Shown: positions 7,472 to 14,147 of the stretch, one piece after another
How the letters are laid out: each line of letters opens with the position of its first letter
How positions within the stretch are numbered: the first letter of the stretch is position 1
Source: an uncultured Oscillospiraceae bacterium
GTDB taxonomy: Bacteria > Bacillota > Clostridia > Oscillospirales > Ruminococcaceae
Direction: 5' to 3'
Length of the DNA: 22,748 nucleotides
Assembly (NCBI GenBank): GCA_934446455.1
Contig: CAKSEE010000044.1
Location: 1 to 22,748, forward strand
Position numbers and translations under genes: made by a program
The notes under the pieces: model-generated
What the model was told of the DNA's origin: nothing
What the model saw: only the letters and a program-made list of their open reading frames with translations
The model's database searches: none

Positions 7472-7533
7472 CGGGCTTTAAGGGCAGCGCCGCACGGGGA
7501 GCTTCTCCGCAGGGTGCAGCCCGAGCTTTTTTT
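7472..7533 (+). terminator. Intrinsic terminator or attenuator between tig and clpP
   Basis: CGGGCT (7472-7477) pairs with AGCCCG (7518-7523) around nested stems GCAC/GTGC and GGAG-CTT-CTCC, followed by seven T at 7527-7533. An alternative stem GCAGCC (7516-7521) with GGCTGC (7536-7541) would use the same 3' arm and break the terminator. No promoter consensus is obvious before clpP (7579), so partial read-through or regulated antitermination may feed clpP. Confidence 0.6.
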
Positions 7534-7578
7534 GCGGCTGCGGGGAGCAGTCCGCAATAGCGGTGAAAGGAGCAAACA

Positions 7579-8190
7579 ATGGCATACATTCCTTATGTTG
7601 TGGAGCAGAGCAGCCACGGCGAACGTTCCTACGACATATTTTCACGCCTGCTCAACGACAGGATAATCCTTCTCCACGACGAGGTGAACTCCGCGACGGC
7701 AAGCGTTGTTGTGGCGCAGCTGCTTTACCTTGAGGGTCAGGACCCCGACAAGGACATATACCTTTACATCAACAGCCCGGGCGGGTCTGTATCGGACGGC
7801 ATGGCTATCTACGATACCATGCAGTACGTCAAGTGCGATGTTTCTACCATCTGCATGGGTCTTGCGGCTTCTATGGGCGCGTTCCTGCTTTCTGCGGGAA
7901 CAAAGGGCAAGCGCATAGCGCTCCCGAACAGCGAGATAATGATTCACCAGCCCCTTATCGCGGGCGGCGGCCTTTCGGGTCAGACGACGGACATCATGAT
8001 CCGCGCAAACAACCTCAAGCGCACCAAGGAGCGCCTCAACACGATACTTGCGCAGAATACGGGCAAGCCCTATGAAACGATCTGCGCGGACACAGAGCGC
8101 GACAACTTCATGACTGCGCAGGAAGCGCTCGAATACGGGCTTATCGACAAGGTGTACAATTCCCGCGCGGAGATTGAGGATAAAAAGTAA
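7579..8190 (+). CDS. clpP: ATP-dependent Clp protease proteolytic subunit ClpP
   Basis: ClpP is the self-compartmentalised serine peptidase that degrades substrates unfolded by ClpX or other Clp ATPases. The 203-residue protein has the full triad: Ser98 in GLAASMGAF, His123 in EIMIHQPL and Asp171 in CADTERD. The oligomer handle segment [11 protein letters not shown] is present. No long propeptide is seen. AAAGGAG lies seven bases before the ATG. clpX follows after 175 bases that contain a folded repeat element, so the expression ratio of clpP to clpX may be set there. Confidence 0.97.
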   Translation: MAYIPYVVEQSSHGERSYDIFSRLLNDRIILLHDEVNSATASVVVAQLLYLEGQDPDKDIYLYINSPGGSVSDGMAIYDTMQYVKCDVSTICMGLAASMGAFLLSAGTKGKRIALPNSEIMIHQPLIAGGGLSGQTTDIMIRANNLKRTKERLNTILAQNTGKPYETICADTERDNFMTAQEALEYGLIDKVYNSRAEIEDKK

Positions 8191-8196
8191 CTATAA

Positions 8197-8232
8197 CCAC
8201 AGTTAACCCCCCTATAAGGAGTTTAACTGTGG
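8197..8232 (+). repeat. Perfect inverted repeat after clpP
   Basis: CCACAGTTAA (8197-8206) and TTAACTGTGG (8223-8232) form a ten-base-pair stem around a 16-base loop that contains AAGGAG. It directly abuts repeat core B, in the place where copy C carries its CTGTCG...CGACAG hairpin. No T-run follows, so it is not a standard terminator. Confidence 0.7.
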
Positions 8233-8330
8233 AACATCCGTGTTGCGCGCACATTTTGACGGCGTTCCGTCAAAACGTACACCTGCGCGGATAGAAGAGT
8301 TTTTTGCCCCGGGAACCCCGTGGCAAAAAA
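8231..8330 (+). repeat. Palindromic repeat element, divergent core copy B
   Basis: The sequence shares the flanking parts of copies A and C: GGAACATCCG..TGCGCGCAC (8231-8252) and GCGGATAGAAGNGTTTTTTGCCCC (8287-8310), then a stem TTTTTTGCC (8300-8308) with GGCAAAAAA (8322-8330) and an inner CGGG/CCCG. The tandem repeats are absent. In their place TTTTGACGG-CGTT-CCGTCAAAA (8254-8275) forms a nine-base-pair hairpin. The terminal repeat TGTCGAAAAAGTAT is missing. The element fills most of the clpP-clpX gap. Confidence 0.75.
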
Positions 8331-8365
8331 AAGTTATTACAAAGTAACTTAAGAGGAGAATATAC

Positions 8366-9667
8366 ATGACTTGCTCCTTTTGCGGCAAACATGACACGCA
8401 GGTAAAGCGTATGCTCTACGGCGAGACCAACAGCGAGGTGTGCATATGCGACGAGTGCATAAAGCTCTCGTACGATATTCTCGTTGAGGCGGGCGACATC
8501 AAGCCGAGGAACGTTCCGCGCTCACAGGGCGCGGGCAGGCAGCCGGGCAGCACATGGCAGCCCGACGAGATAACGCTCAGGACTCCCGAGGAGATAAAGG
8601 CGTACCTTGACAAGTACGTAGTGGGACAGGACGAGGCGAAGAAGATTCTCGCGGTGTCCGTTTACAACCACTACAAGCGCTCGCTCATAAACGACGACCT
8701 TGACGATGACGATGTTGAGATACAGAAGTCCAACATTCTGCTTCTGGGACCTACGGGCGTTGGCAAGACCATGCTCGCGCAGACGCTCGCCAAGCTGCTT
8801 AACGTGCCGTTCGCCATTGCGGACGCCACAACGCTCACGCAGGCGGGCTATGTCGGCGAGGACGTTGAGAACGTGCTGCTGCGCCTCATTCAGGCGGCGG
8901 ATTACGACATTTCCGCAGCGGAACACGGCATAATCTACATTGACGAGATAGACAAGATCTCCCGCCGCAGCGAGAACACCTCGATAACCCGCGACGTAAG
9001 CGGCGAGGGCGTTCAGCAGGCGCTGCTCAAGATAGTCGAGGGTACGGTGTCGAACGTTCCCCCGCAGGGCGGAAGAAAGCACCCACATCAGGAGTTCATT
9101 CAGATAAACACGAAGAACATTCTGTTCATCTGCGGCGGTGCGTTCGAGGGAATCGAGAAAATAATCTCGCAGCGCGTAAGCTCGTCCGCAATGGGCTTTG
9201 GCGCTTCGGTGCGCTCGCCCAAGGACAAGGAGAGCGCGGATATGCTGAAGCTCGTAACGCAGCAGGACCTTGTAAAGTTCGGCATTATCCCCGAGCTTAT
9301 CGGCAGACTGCCCGTTGTAACCGCGCTTGAGGCGCTCGACGAGGACGCGCTCATACGCATTCTGCACGAGCCGAAGAACGCTCTTATCAAGCAGTACAAG
9401 CTGATGTTCAAGGCGGACGACATCGACCTCGAGTTTGAGGACGACGCCCTGCGCGCCATAGGCAGGCTTGCAATTGAAAAGGGAACGGGCGCGCGCGGAC
9501 TGCGCTCCATTGTTGAAAGCACGCTGCGCGACATAATGTTCACAGCGCCAAGCGACCCGTCGATAACAAAAATCACGATAACGGCGGACTGCGTTTACGG
9601 TACGGGCAAGCCCGTTATCGAGTGCGACCCCGCCAAGGCGAAGAAAAAGGCAAAGCGCGCAAAATAA
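8366..9667 (+). CDS. clpX: ATP-dependent Clp protease ATP-binding subunit ClpX
   Basis: ClpX is a hexameric AAA+ unfoldase that feeds ClpP. The 433-residue protein has the N-terminal zinc-binding domain (Cys3, Cys6, Cys28, Cys31), Walker A GPTGVGKT (128-135), pore loop GYVG (161-164), Walker B ending IDE (192-194), the [13 protein letters not shown] loop region, and sensor and C-domain segments including [10 protein letters not shown]. The ClpP-binding loop region contains IGFG-like MGFGASV. An AGAGGAG site precedes ATG 8366. It ends the housekeeping block; lon and ysxC, which often follow clpX, are absent here. Confidence 0.97.
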   Translation: MTCSFCGKHDTQVKRMLYGETNSEVCICDECIKLSYDILVEAGDIKPRNVPRSQGAGRQPGSTWQPDEITLRTPEEIKAYLDKYVVGQDEAKKILAVSVYNHYKRSLINDDLDDDDVEIQKSNILLLGPTGVGKTMLAQTLAKLLNVPFAIADATTLTQAGYVGEDVENVLLRLIQAADYDISAAEHGIIYIDEIDKISRRSENTSITRDVSGEGVQQALLKIVEGTVSNVPPQGGRKHPHQEFIQINTKNILFICGGAFEGIEKIISQRVSSSAMGFGASVRSPKDKESADMLKLVTQQDLVKFGIIPELIGRLPVVTALEALDEDALIRILHEPKNALIKQYKLMFKADDIDLEFEDDALRAIGRLAIEKGTGARGLRSIVESTLRDIMFTAPSDPSITKITITADCVYGTGKPVIECDPAKAKKKAKRAK

Positions 9668-9675
9668 AAAAACAA

Positions 9676-9700
9676 ACGGCAGGGAGAAAATTCCTGCCGT
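9676..9700 (+). terminator. clpX terminator hairpin, left copy, without U-tract
   Basis: ACGGCAGG (9676-9683) and CCTGCCGT (9693-9700) form an eight-base-pair hairpin just after clpX, preceded by an A-rich run. The bases after it (GAGTCTGTCG) belong to repeat copy C, so no T-run follows. A 24/25 identical copy with TTT after it lies at 9941-9965. This suggests that the element split or duplicated the original clpX terminator. Confidence 0.75.
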
Positions 9701-9940
9701 GAGTCTGTCGAAAAAGTATTGCGACTTTTCCGACAGGAACATCCGCACTGCGCGCACGGTCGCGTAAGGCGTAAGCCGTCGCGTTGCGTAAGCGCAGCGT
9801 CGCGTTGCGTAAGCCGAGCGCAGCGAGGTGTCGCTTACACACTTGTGCGGATAGAAGTGTTTTTTGCCCCGGCCGAGCCGTGACAAAAAACGAATTTCAA
9901 AGCCCGCTTCGCGGGCATAACATACTTTTTCGACAAGCTG
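9701..9940 (+). repeat. Palindromic repeat element, complete copy C (MITE-like)
   Basis: The element is 240 bp. Its ends GAGTCTGTCGAAAAAGTAT (9701-9719) and ATACTTTTTCGACAAGCTG (9922-9940) are inverted repeats, 16 of 19 matching with 14 in a row. Inside are a hairpin from 9705 to 9736, a stem ATCCGCAC (9741-9748) with GTGCGGAT (9845-9852) enclosing about three tandem GTCGCGTTGCGTAAG-type units, a stem GTTTTTTG/CAAAAAAC (9859-9891), and GCCCGC-TTC-GCGGGC (9902-9916). A copy of the clpX terminator hairpin lies on each side. No protein is encoded, so any movement would need a factor in trans. The gap between clpX and the next gene (9668-10034) holds only this element and the two hairpins. Confidence 0.88.
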
Positions 9941-9968
9941 ACGGCAGGAAGAAAATTCCTGCCGTTTT
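9941..9968 (+). terminator. Terminator hairpin, right copy with U-tract
   Basis: ACGGCAGG (9941-9948) pairs with CCTGCCGT (9958-9965), followed by three further T. It differs from 9676-9700 at one base (A for G in the loop-proximal position). It directly follows the right end of repeat copy C and probably is the true 3' half of the original clpX terminator. Confidence 0.75.
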
Positions 9969-10034
9969 GGTTATTCAGCGAATCTTGCGTGCACAATATC
10001 AATTGCGGCAAGTACGATCAAAAGGAGAATCTGC

Positions 10035-10343
10035 ATGAGTGTTTTTGAAAAGATATACGAACAGGTTCGTAAAATTCCGCGCGGAAAGGTTGCCACGTAC
10101 GGGCAGATAGCCATGCTTGCGGGCAATCCGCGCTGGGCGAGAGCCGTGGGCTATGCGCTCCACGCGAACCCCGATCCCGAGGGCATACCGTGTTACCGTG
10201 TGGTAAACAGGTTCGGCAAGACCGCCCCCGCGTTTGCGTTCGGCGGGGAGGAGGTGCAGGCGCAGCTTCTGCGCGCTGACGGGATAGAGGTGAGCGAGGA
10301 GGGGTACGTAGACCTTGAGCGCTACCTATGGGACGGGCTGTGA
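10035..10343 (+). CDS. MGMT/alkyltransferase-like DNA-binding protein
   Basis: The 102-residue protein is only the DNA-binding domain of the O6-methylguanine-DNA methyltransferase family, the size of alkyltransferase-like (ATL) proteins. It has the start FEKIYEQVRKIPRGKVATYGQIA, the helix-turn-helix recognition helix ARAVGYALHANP, and the active-site region IPCYRVVNRFG. The acceptor cysteine is present (Cys53), but the usual PCHRV is PCYRV, with tyrosine for the catalytic-network histidine. Classic ATLs have Trp for Cys, so this one is intermediate, and repair activity is uncertain. AAGGAG lies eight bases before the ATG. It converges on the lipoprotein gene with only three bases between stop codons. 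Confidence 0.9.
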   Translation: MSVFEKIYEQVRKIPRGKVATYGQIAMLAGNPRWARAVGYALHANPDPEGIPCYRVVNRFGKTAPAFAFGGEEVQAQLLRADGIEVSEEGYVDLERYLWDGL

Positions 10344-10346
10344 GCG

Positions 10347-10904
10347 CTACTCGATAATGCGCACTTCCTCTGTGTCGGCGCTTTCGCATATTTCATCGGC
10401 AATGTCGCTGAAGCACACCGCAAGGCGCTGATAGGGGCATTTGAGCGTGATAAGGTCGCCTGTTGACTTTTGCGCGGTGACGACTATCCTGCCGTCCGCG
10501 CACTCGTTCTCAAGCGTCAGAATGCCGTCCGCCTCGGAGATTTTATCTGCGGGAGTGTCGGGCAGGGCGTCTACGGCGCGGGCTATTATCTGCGGGAGCA
10601 TATTGTACACGGCGCTCGGCTCTGCGGTGACAGAAAGCGCGCCGAGCGAAGCCGTCACGCCCTCGTCCCCGAGCGTTACCACAACGCCCATAAGCTCCTT
10701 TGGCTCGGTGAACGCGAACTCCCAGTCGCCCTCGCCGCGGCGCGTTACCTTTGCCTGCGCGGAAAGCTCGCCGCAGGAAATTTCGGCGTTCATCGTGCAG
10801 TTCTTTTCGTGATAGGCGGGATTCCCGGTAAATGGCAGCGAGTCTGCACACCCGCACAGAAGCGCCGTTGATAAGGCAATAGCCGCGAAAGCTGTTCGTT
10901 TCAT
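10347..10904 (-). CDS. Putative lipoprotein of unknown function
   Basis: I do not recognise the family. The 185-residue protein starts with a lipoprotein signal peptide: basic MKR, a hydrophobic stretch to residue 16, and lipobox LCGC with Cys19 as the lipidation site, so it should be anchored outside the cell membrane. The rest is a mixed alpha/beta-looking chain with alternating segments such as ADGRIVVTAQKSTGDLITLKC and no clear catalytic motif. CGGAGG lies six bases before the ATG but is paired in a hairpin (10911-10958). It is 62 bases downstream of the NAD(P)HX repair gene and is likely its operon partner. A function in envelope biology is possible but unproven. Confidence 0.8.
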   Translation of the reverse strand: MKRTAFAAIALSTALLCGCADSLPFTGNPAYHEKNCTMNAEISCGELSAQAKVTRRGEGDWEFAFTEPKELMGVVVTLGDEGVTASLGALSVTAEPSAVYNMLPQIIARAVDALPDTPADKISEADGILTLENECADGRIVVTAQKSTGDLITLKCPYQRLAVCFSDIADEICESADTEEVRIIE

Positions 10905-10910
10905 AGTTTT

Positions 10911-10958
10911 CCTCCGTTGTTGCGCGCCGTATTCTCTGCGGCGTTTTTTTGACGGAGG
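10911..10958 (-). promoter_or_regulatory. Shine-Dalgarno-masking hairpin in front of the lipoprotein gene; terminator-like on the opposite strand
   Basis: On the minus strand CCTCCGT (10958-10952) pairs perfectly with ACGGAGG (10917-10911), which is the ribosome site of the lipoprotein gene. Inside lies a second stem CGCCG/CGGCG. The masking arm begins eight bases after the stop codon of the upstream gene, where a terminating ribosome would open it. On the plus strand the inner stem (10925-10943) is followed by seven T (10944-10950), so it also reads as an intrinsic terminator for antisense transcripts. Confidence 0.65.
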
Positions 10959-10966
10959 GGGTGCGC

Positions 10967-12493
10967 TTATCCGCGGTAAACCTCGGGGAGTGCCGCTATA
11001 ATGTCGCGCGGGAGAATGCTCTGCATGGGCAGCCTGTCAAGGAGTATGTCCGCAGCGCACGCGTGGCAGTACACGCCGCAGGCAGCCGCGCTGAAAGGTT
11101 CTGCGCCCTGCGCCGAAAGCGCTGCGATTATCCCTGTGAGCGTGTCGCCGCTGCCGCCGCGCGCAAGCCCCGCGTTCCCGCAAAGATTAACATAAGAGCA
11201 AGCGCCGCCCGCGTTGCTAACGCCGCCCGCGTTGCTGACGCCGCCCGCAACGACCGTCCCCGCGCCCTTAAGCACGAGCGTTACGCCGTACCTGCGCGCA
11301 AAGTCCTCTGCGGCGGCAAGCCTGTCGGACTGTATCTGCGACACGCTCAGCCCCGATATCCTGCTGAATTCAAGCGGGTGCGGCGTGAGAATGACCTCGC
11401 AGCCCGCTTTCCGCTCCGTCAATATATTTATATTGCCCGCAAGGGAATTTATTCCGTCCGCGTCGAGAATAACGGGACAATCTGCATTGCGCACGACATA
11501 TTCCGCTATAATTCGCGTGGCTTCGCTGTTGCCCATGCCGCAGCCAACGGCGACTGCTGTGGCTTTGGGGAGAGCCGCCGCTATCGCTTCAAGGGCGTTT
11601 TCGCTTACAAAGCCGTCCGTATTTTCGGGCAGTGGGAGGAATGTCGCCTCGGGAACGGAGGGCGCTATCATTCCCAGAGCGCTGCGCGGCACTGCGAGCG
11701 TGCAAAGCCCCGTCCCCGTGCGCAGCGCCGCCATTGTGCACATTGCCGCCGCGCCGTTATAGCAAAGGCTCCCCGCGATAATAAGCAGCCTGCCGAAGCT
11801 GCCCTTATGCGAACATCTGCGCCGCTCAGGGAACGCGACAAGCACGCTTCTGTCTGTTATCCGCGCGGAATACTGCGTAAACGCGCTTTCGGGAATGCCG
11901 ATATCGACAAGGCGCACCTCGCCGAGCGCGTCAAGGCAGGACGGCACGAGAAGCCCGCGCTTCATCGCCGCGAGAACGAGCGTGTGCGTAGGCTCAAAGC
12001 AGCCCTCTGAGCGCTCGCCCGTGTCGGAGTTCACCCCGCTTGGTACGTCCGCCGCAATCCGCACGGGGATTTCAGCGCACGCGTTCAGCACGCTGCGCAC
12101 GTTTTCGGGCAGCTCCCCGTGGAAGCCCGTGCCGAAAATGCAGTCGATAACGCAGGCGTAGCGCGAATACTGCGGCGCGCCGTCAGGCAGCAGCCCGCGC
12201 GGCATGAGCGCGAAATGCTCCCGTGCGCAGTCGGTGCGCGGCTCGCCGTTTACAAGCAGCGCGTCCGCGGCAATGCCAAGCGCGTTCAGCCGCGCCGCCG
12301 CCGCGAAGCCGTCGCCGCCGTTGTTGCCCGCGCCGCACAGTATAAGCGCCCGCCCGTCCGGCGGAGTGAGCTGCGCCGCGGCGTCCGCTATCGCTCTGCC
12401 GGCGTTTCTCATCATTTCAGAGAAGCTCACGCCCTGCGCGTCGGCGGTTTTTTCCGCAAGCTTCATCTGCGCGTTAGTTACAACAAAATTCAT
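10967..12493 (-). CDS. nnr: Bifunctional NAD(P)H-hydrate epimerase / ADP-dependent dehydratase
   Basis: The enzyme repairs damaged (hydrated) NADH and NADPH. The 508-residue protein has the N-terminal YjeF-N epimerase domain with GAGNNGGDGF (54-63), DCIFGTGFHG and AADVPSGVNSDTG, and the C-terminal kinase-like dehydratase domain with KGSFGRLLIIAGS, AVGCGMG, LDADGIN, LTPHPLEF, VLKGAGTVV and GGSGDTLTGI. Between TVVA and YVNLCGN there is an in-frame hexapeptide duplication (GGVSNA twice, around residues 416-430) that most relatives lack. ATG 12493 has GAGGG upstream and its own promoter. It is divergent from the MATE gene and is followed by the lipoprotein gene. Confidence 0.95.
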   Translation of the reverse strand: MNFVVTNAQMKLAEKTADAQGVSFSEMMRNAGRAIADAAAQLTPPDGRALILCGAGNNGGDGFAAAARLNALGIAADALLVNGEPRTDCAREHFALMPRGLLPDGAPQYSRYACVIDCIFGTGFHGELPENVRSVLNACAEIPVRIAADVPSGVNSDTGERSEGCFEPTHTLVLAAMKRGLLVPSCLDALGEVRLVDIGIPESAFTQYSARITDRSVLVAFPERRRCSHKGSFGRLLIIAGSLCYNGAAAMCTMAALRTGTGLCTLAVPRSALGMIAPSVPEATFLPLPENTDGFVSENALEAIAAALPKATAVAVGCGMGNSEATRIIAEYVVRNADCPVILDADGINSLAGNINILTERKAGCEVILTPHPLEFSRISGLSVSQIQSDRLAAAEDFARRYGVTLVLKGAGTVVAGGVSNAGGVSNAGGACSYVNLCGNAGLARGGSGDTLTGIIAALSAQGAEPFSAAACGVYCHACAADILLDRLPMQSILPRDIIAALPEVYRG

Positions 12494-12519
12494 AGTCAGC
12501 CCTCGCTTTCTTAATAGAT

Positions 12520-12548
12520 ATTATACAACTTTTCGGGGCGCGCTTCAA
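12520..12548 (-). promoter_or_regulatory. Sigma-A promoter of nnr
   Basis: On the minus strand TTGAAG (12548-12543) and TATAAT (12525-12520) are 17 bases apart. The start would lie near 12513, about 20 bases before the ATG. It is divergent from the promoter at 12603-12632. Confidence 0.75.
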
Positions 12549-12602
12549 GTGCTTTTGCGGAAAGCCGCGCGCCGCTGTTGAAAAAGTTTGTGCAAAAATC
12601 CC

Positions 12603-12632
12603 TTGGACAAAAGGCTGAGCCTGTGCTAAAAT
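12603..12632 (+). promoter_or_regulatory. Sigma-A promoter of the MATE gene
   Basis: TTGGAC (12603-12608) and TAAAAT (12627-12632) are 18 bases apart, placing the start near 12639 and giving a leader of about 73 bases. Confidence 0.7.
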
Positions 12633-12659
12633 AAAGGAGTAATAAATCGAGTAGCTTTT

Positions 12660-12696
12660 GGGCGTAAATCCGGATTTGGGTTTACGCCCTTTTTTT
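12660..12696 (+). promoter_or_regulatory. Terminator-type hairpin in the MATE leader (possible attenuator)
   Basis: GGGCGTAAA (12660-12668) pairs with TTTACGCCC (12681-12689), followed by seven T (12690-12696). Four bases later comes AGGAGG (12701-12706) and then ATG 12712. The hairpin lies between promoter and gene, so it could cause premature termination that is relieved by an inducer. The leader is too short for most known riboswitches and I see no alternative pairing partner. Confidence 0.7.
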
Positions 12697-12711
12697 GTGC
12701 AGGAGGTAAGC

Positions 12712-14082
12712 ATGGAAAACGCAATGGCGCGGCAGCCCGTGAATAAAATAATGCTCAGAACGGGCGTGCCTATGATTCTTTCAATGATGTTACAGGCGCT
12801 CTACAATATTGTGGACAGCGCGTTTGTGTCCAACGTGGTGGGGACGGGCGGAGCCGCGATGAACGCGCTGACGCTTGCGTTCCCGATACAGATGCTTATG
12901 GTGGCGCTCAGTATCGGCACGGGTGTTGGTGTGAACGCCCTTGCGGCGCAGTCGCTCGGGCGCGGCGACCGCGAAACGGCAAGCAGGGCGGCGGGCAACG
13001 GGCTTATGCTGAGCGCTGCGCTCACTGTGGCATTCGTGCTGTTCGGTATATTCGGCGCAGAACCATACGCCGCCTCGCAGACGGACAACGCGCAGATACT
13101 CGGCATGACGGTAACGTACCTCAGAATATGCTGCTGCGCGTCGTTCGGCATGATGTTCTTTTCGACGTACGAAAAGCTCCTGCAGGCGACGGGGCGCTCG
13201 CTTTTCTCAACGATAGCGCAGATTGCGGGCGCTGTCGTAAACATAGTTCTCGACCCGATAATGATATACGGGCTGTGCGGCTTCCCGGAAATGGGCGTTG
13301 CGGGCGCGGCGCTCGCTACGGTAACAGGGCAGGTGGTTTCAATGGCGGCGGGGCTTGCGTTCCACCTTGCAAAAAACAGGGAGATAGACCCCTCGCTGCG
13401 GTATGCGCTGCCGTCCGCGCGCATTATCGGCAGGATCTATTCGATAGGGCTGCCCGCGATTATCGCGCAGGCGCTCATGTCGGTAATGACCTACGGGCTT
13501 AACATTATTCTCGTAAAGCTCGGCGAAAGCGCCGTTACGGCGTACGGGCTCTACTACAAGGTGCAGCAGTTCGTGCTGTTCGCGGCGTTCGGGCTGCGCG
13601 ACGCGATAACGCCGATAGTGTCGTTCAGCTACGGCGCGGGCAGCCGCAGGCGCATTAACGACGGCATACGCTGGGGGCTTATCTACACCGCGGTAATAAT
13701 GGCTGCGAGCATTATCATTGTGGAAGCCGCCGCGCAGCCGCTTTCGGTGATGTTCGGGCTTTCGGGAGAAACGGCGCGGCTGTTTCTCGGCGCTGCGCGC
13801 ATAGCCACGGCGGCGTTCATCTTCGCAGGGGTGAACATCGCGTTACAGGGCGTATTTCAGGCGCTCGGCGGCGGTGTAGAGTCGCTTGTGATATCCGTGT
13901 GCAGGCAGCTTATATTCGTGCTGCCGCCCGCGTGGGCGCTGGCTTGCAGCGCCGCAGGAAACACGCAGGCTGCATGGCAGGTGTGGGCGGTGTTCCCCGC
14001 AGCGGAGCTACTCACGGCGGTAATAGCGCTGCTTATGCTGCGCGGAATCCGCAAAAGGCGGCTCGCGGGGCTTGATAATTGA
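12712..14082 (+). CDS. MATE family efflux transporter
   Basis: The 456-residue protein is a multidrug and toxin extrusion (MATE) antiporter with about twelve hydrophobic segments in two six-helix halves. The N-terminal half shows GVPMILSMMLQALYNIVDSAFV, ALTLAFPIQML, ALAAQSLGRGD and DPIMIYG; the second half includes GLPAIIAQALMS and FALRD-like FGLRDAITPIVSFSYGAG. It is close to the MepA/DinF-type Firmicutes branch, and the substrate is unknown. ATG 12712 follows AGGAGG at five bases; the frame is open upstream only through the leader hairpin. Its own promoter and leader terminator suggest inducible expression. Confidence 0.94.
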   Translation: MENAMARQPVNKIMLRTGVPMILSMMLQALYNIVDSAFVSNVVGTGGAAMNALTLAFPIQMLMVALSIGTGVGVNALAAQSLGRGDRETASRAAGNGLMLSAALTVAFVLFGIFGAEPYAASQTDNAQILGMTVTYLRICCCASFGMMFFSTYEKLLQATGRSLFSTIAQIAGAVVNIVLDPIMIYGLCGFPEMGVAGAALATVTGQVVSMAAGLAFHLAKNREIDPSLRYALPSARIIGRIYSIGLPAIIAQALMSVMTYGLNIILVKLGESAVTAYGLYYKVQQFVLFAAFGLRDAITPIVSFSYGAGSRRRINDGIRWGLIYTAVIMAASIIIVEAAAQPLSVMFGLSGETARLFLGAARIATAAFIFAGVNIALQGVFQALGGGVESLVISVCRQLIFVLPPAWALACSAAGNTQAAWQVWAVFPAAELLTAVIALLMLRGIRKRRLAGLDN

Positions 14083-14107
14083 CAATCGCCTGCAAAGGCG
14101 CTATAAT
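14079..14107 (+). promoter_or_regulatory. Consensus sigma-A promoter of the corrinoid adenosyltransferase gene
   Basis: TTGACA (14079-14084) and TATAAT (14102-14107) are both perfect, with a 17-base spacer. The -35 box overlaps the stop codon of the MATE gene (14080-14082). The expected start is near 14114. Confidence 0.85.
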
Positions 14108-14113
14108 GTACAA

Positions 14114-14136
14114 GGGGCGCGAACCGCCCCTTTTTT
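14114..14136 (+). promoter_or_regulatory. Hairpin plus U-tract at the very 5' end of the cobO-type mRNA
   Basis: GGGGCG (14114-14119) pairs with CGCCCC (14125-14130), followed by six T and then directly AAGGAG (14137-14142). The predicted transcript starts at or next to the first G, so the hairpin would cap the mRNA. It may protect the 5' end or provoke early termination at about +23; it may also serve as terminator for transcripts from the MATE gene. Confidence 0.65.
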
Positions 14137-14147
14137 AAGGAGAGCAT

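Noticed and set aside
9701..9940. Group II (IIC) intron remnant, suggested by the terminator-adjacent location
   Set aside because: There is no 5' GTGYG-type start, no domain V-like hairpin and no reverse transcriptase. The ends are inverted repeats instead, which fits a MITE-like element better.
10949..12010. Plus-strand open frame of 353 codons opposite the NAD(P)HX repair gene
   Set aside because: The minus strand has all motifs of both enzyme domains, a promoter and a ribosome site. The plus-strand frame is arginine/alanine-rich filler without a start signal.
14083..14147. Cobalamin riboswitch expected before a corrinoid adenosyltransferase
   Set aside because: The predicted leader is only about 34 bases and contains just one hairpin and the ribosome site; the B12 box and the ~200-base fold are absent.
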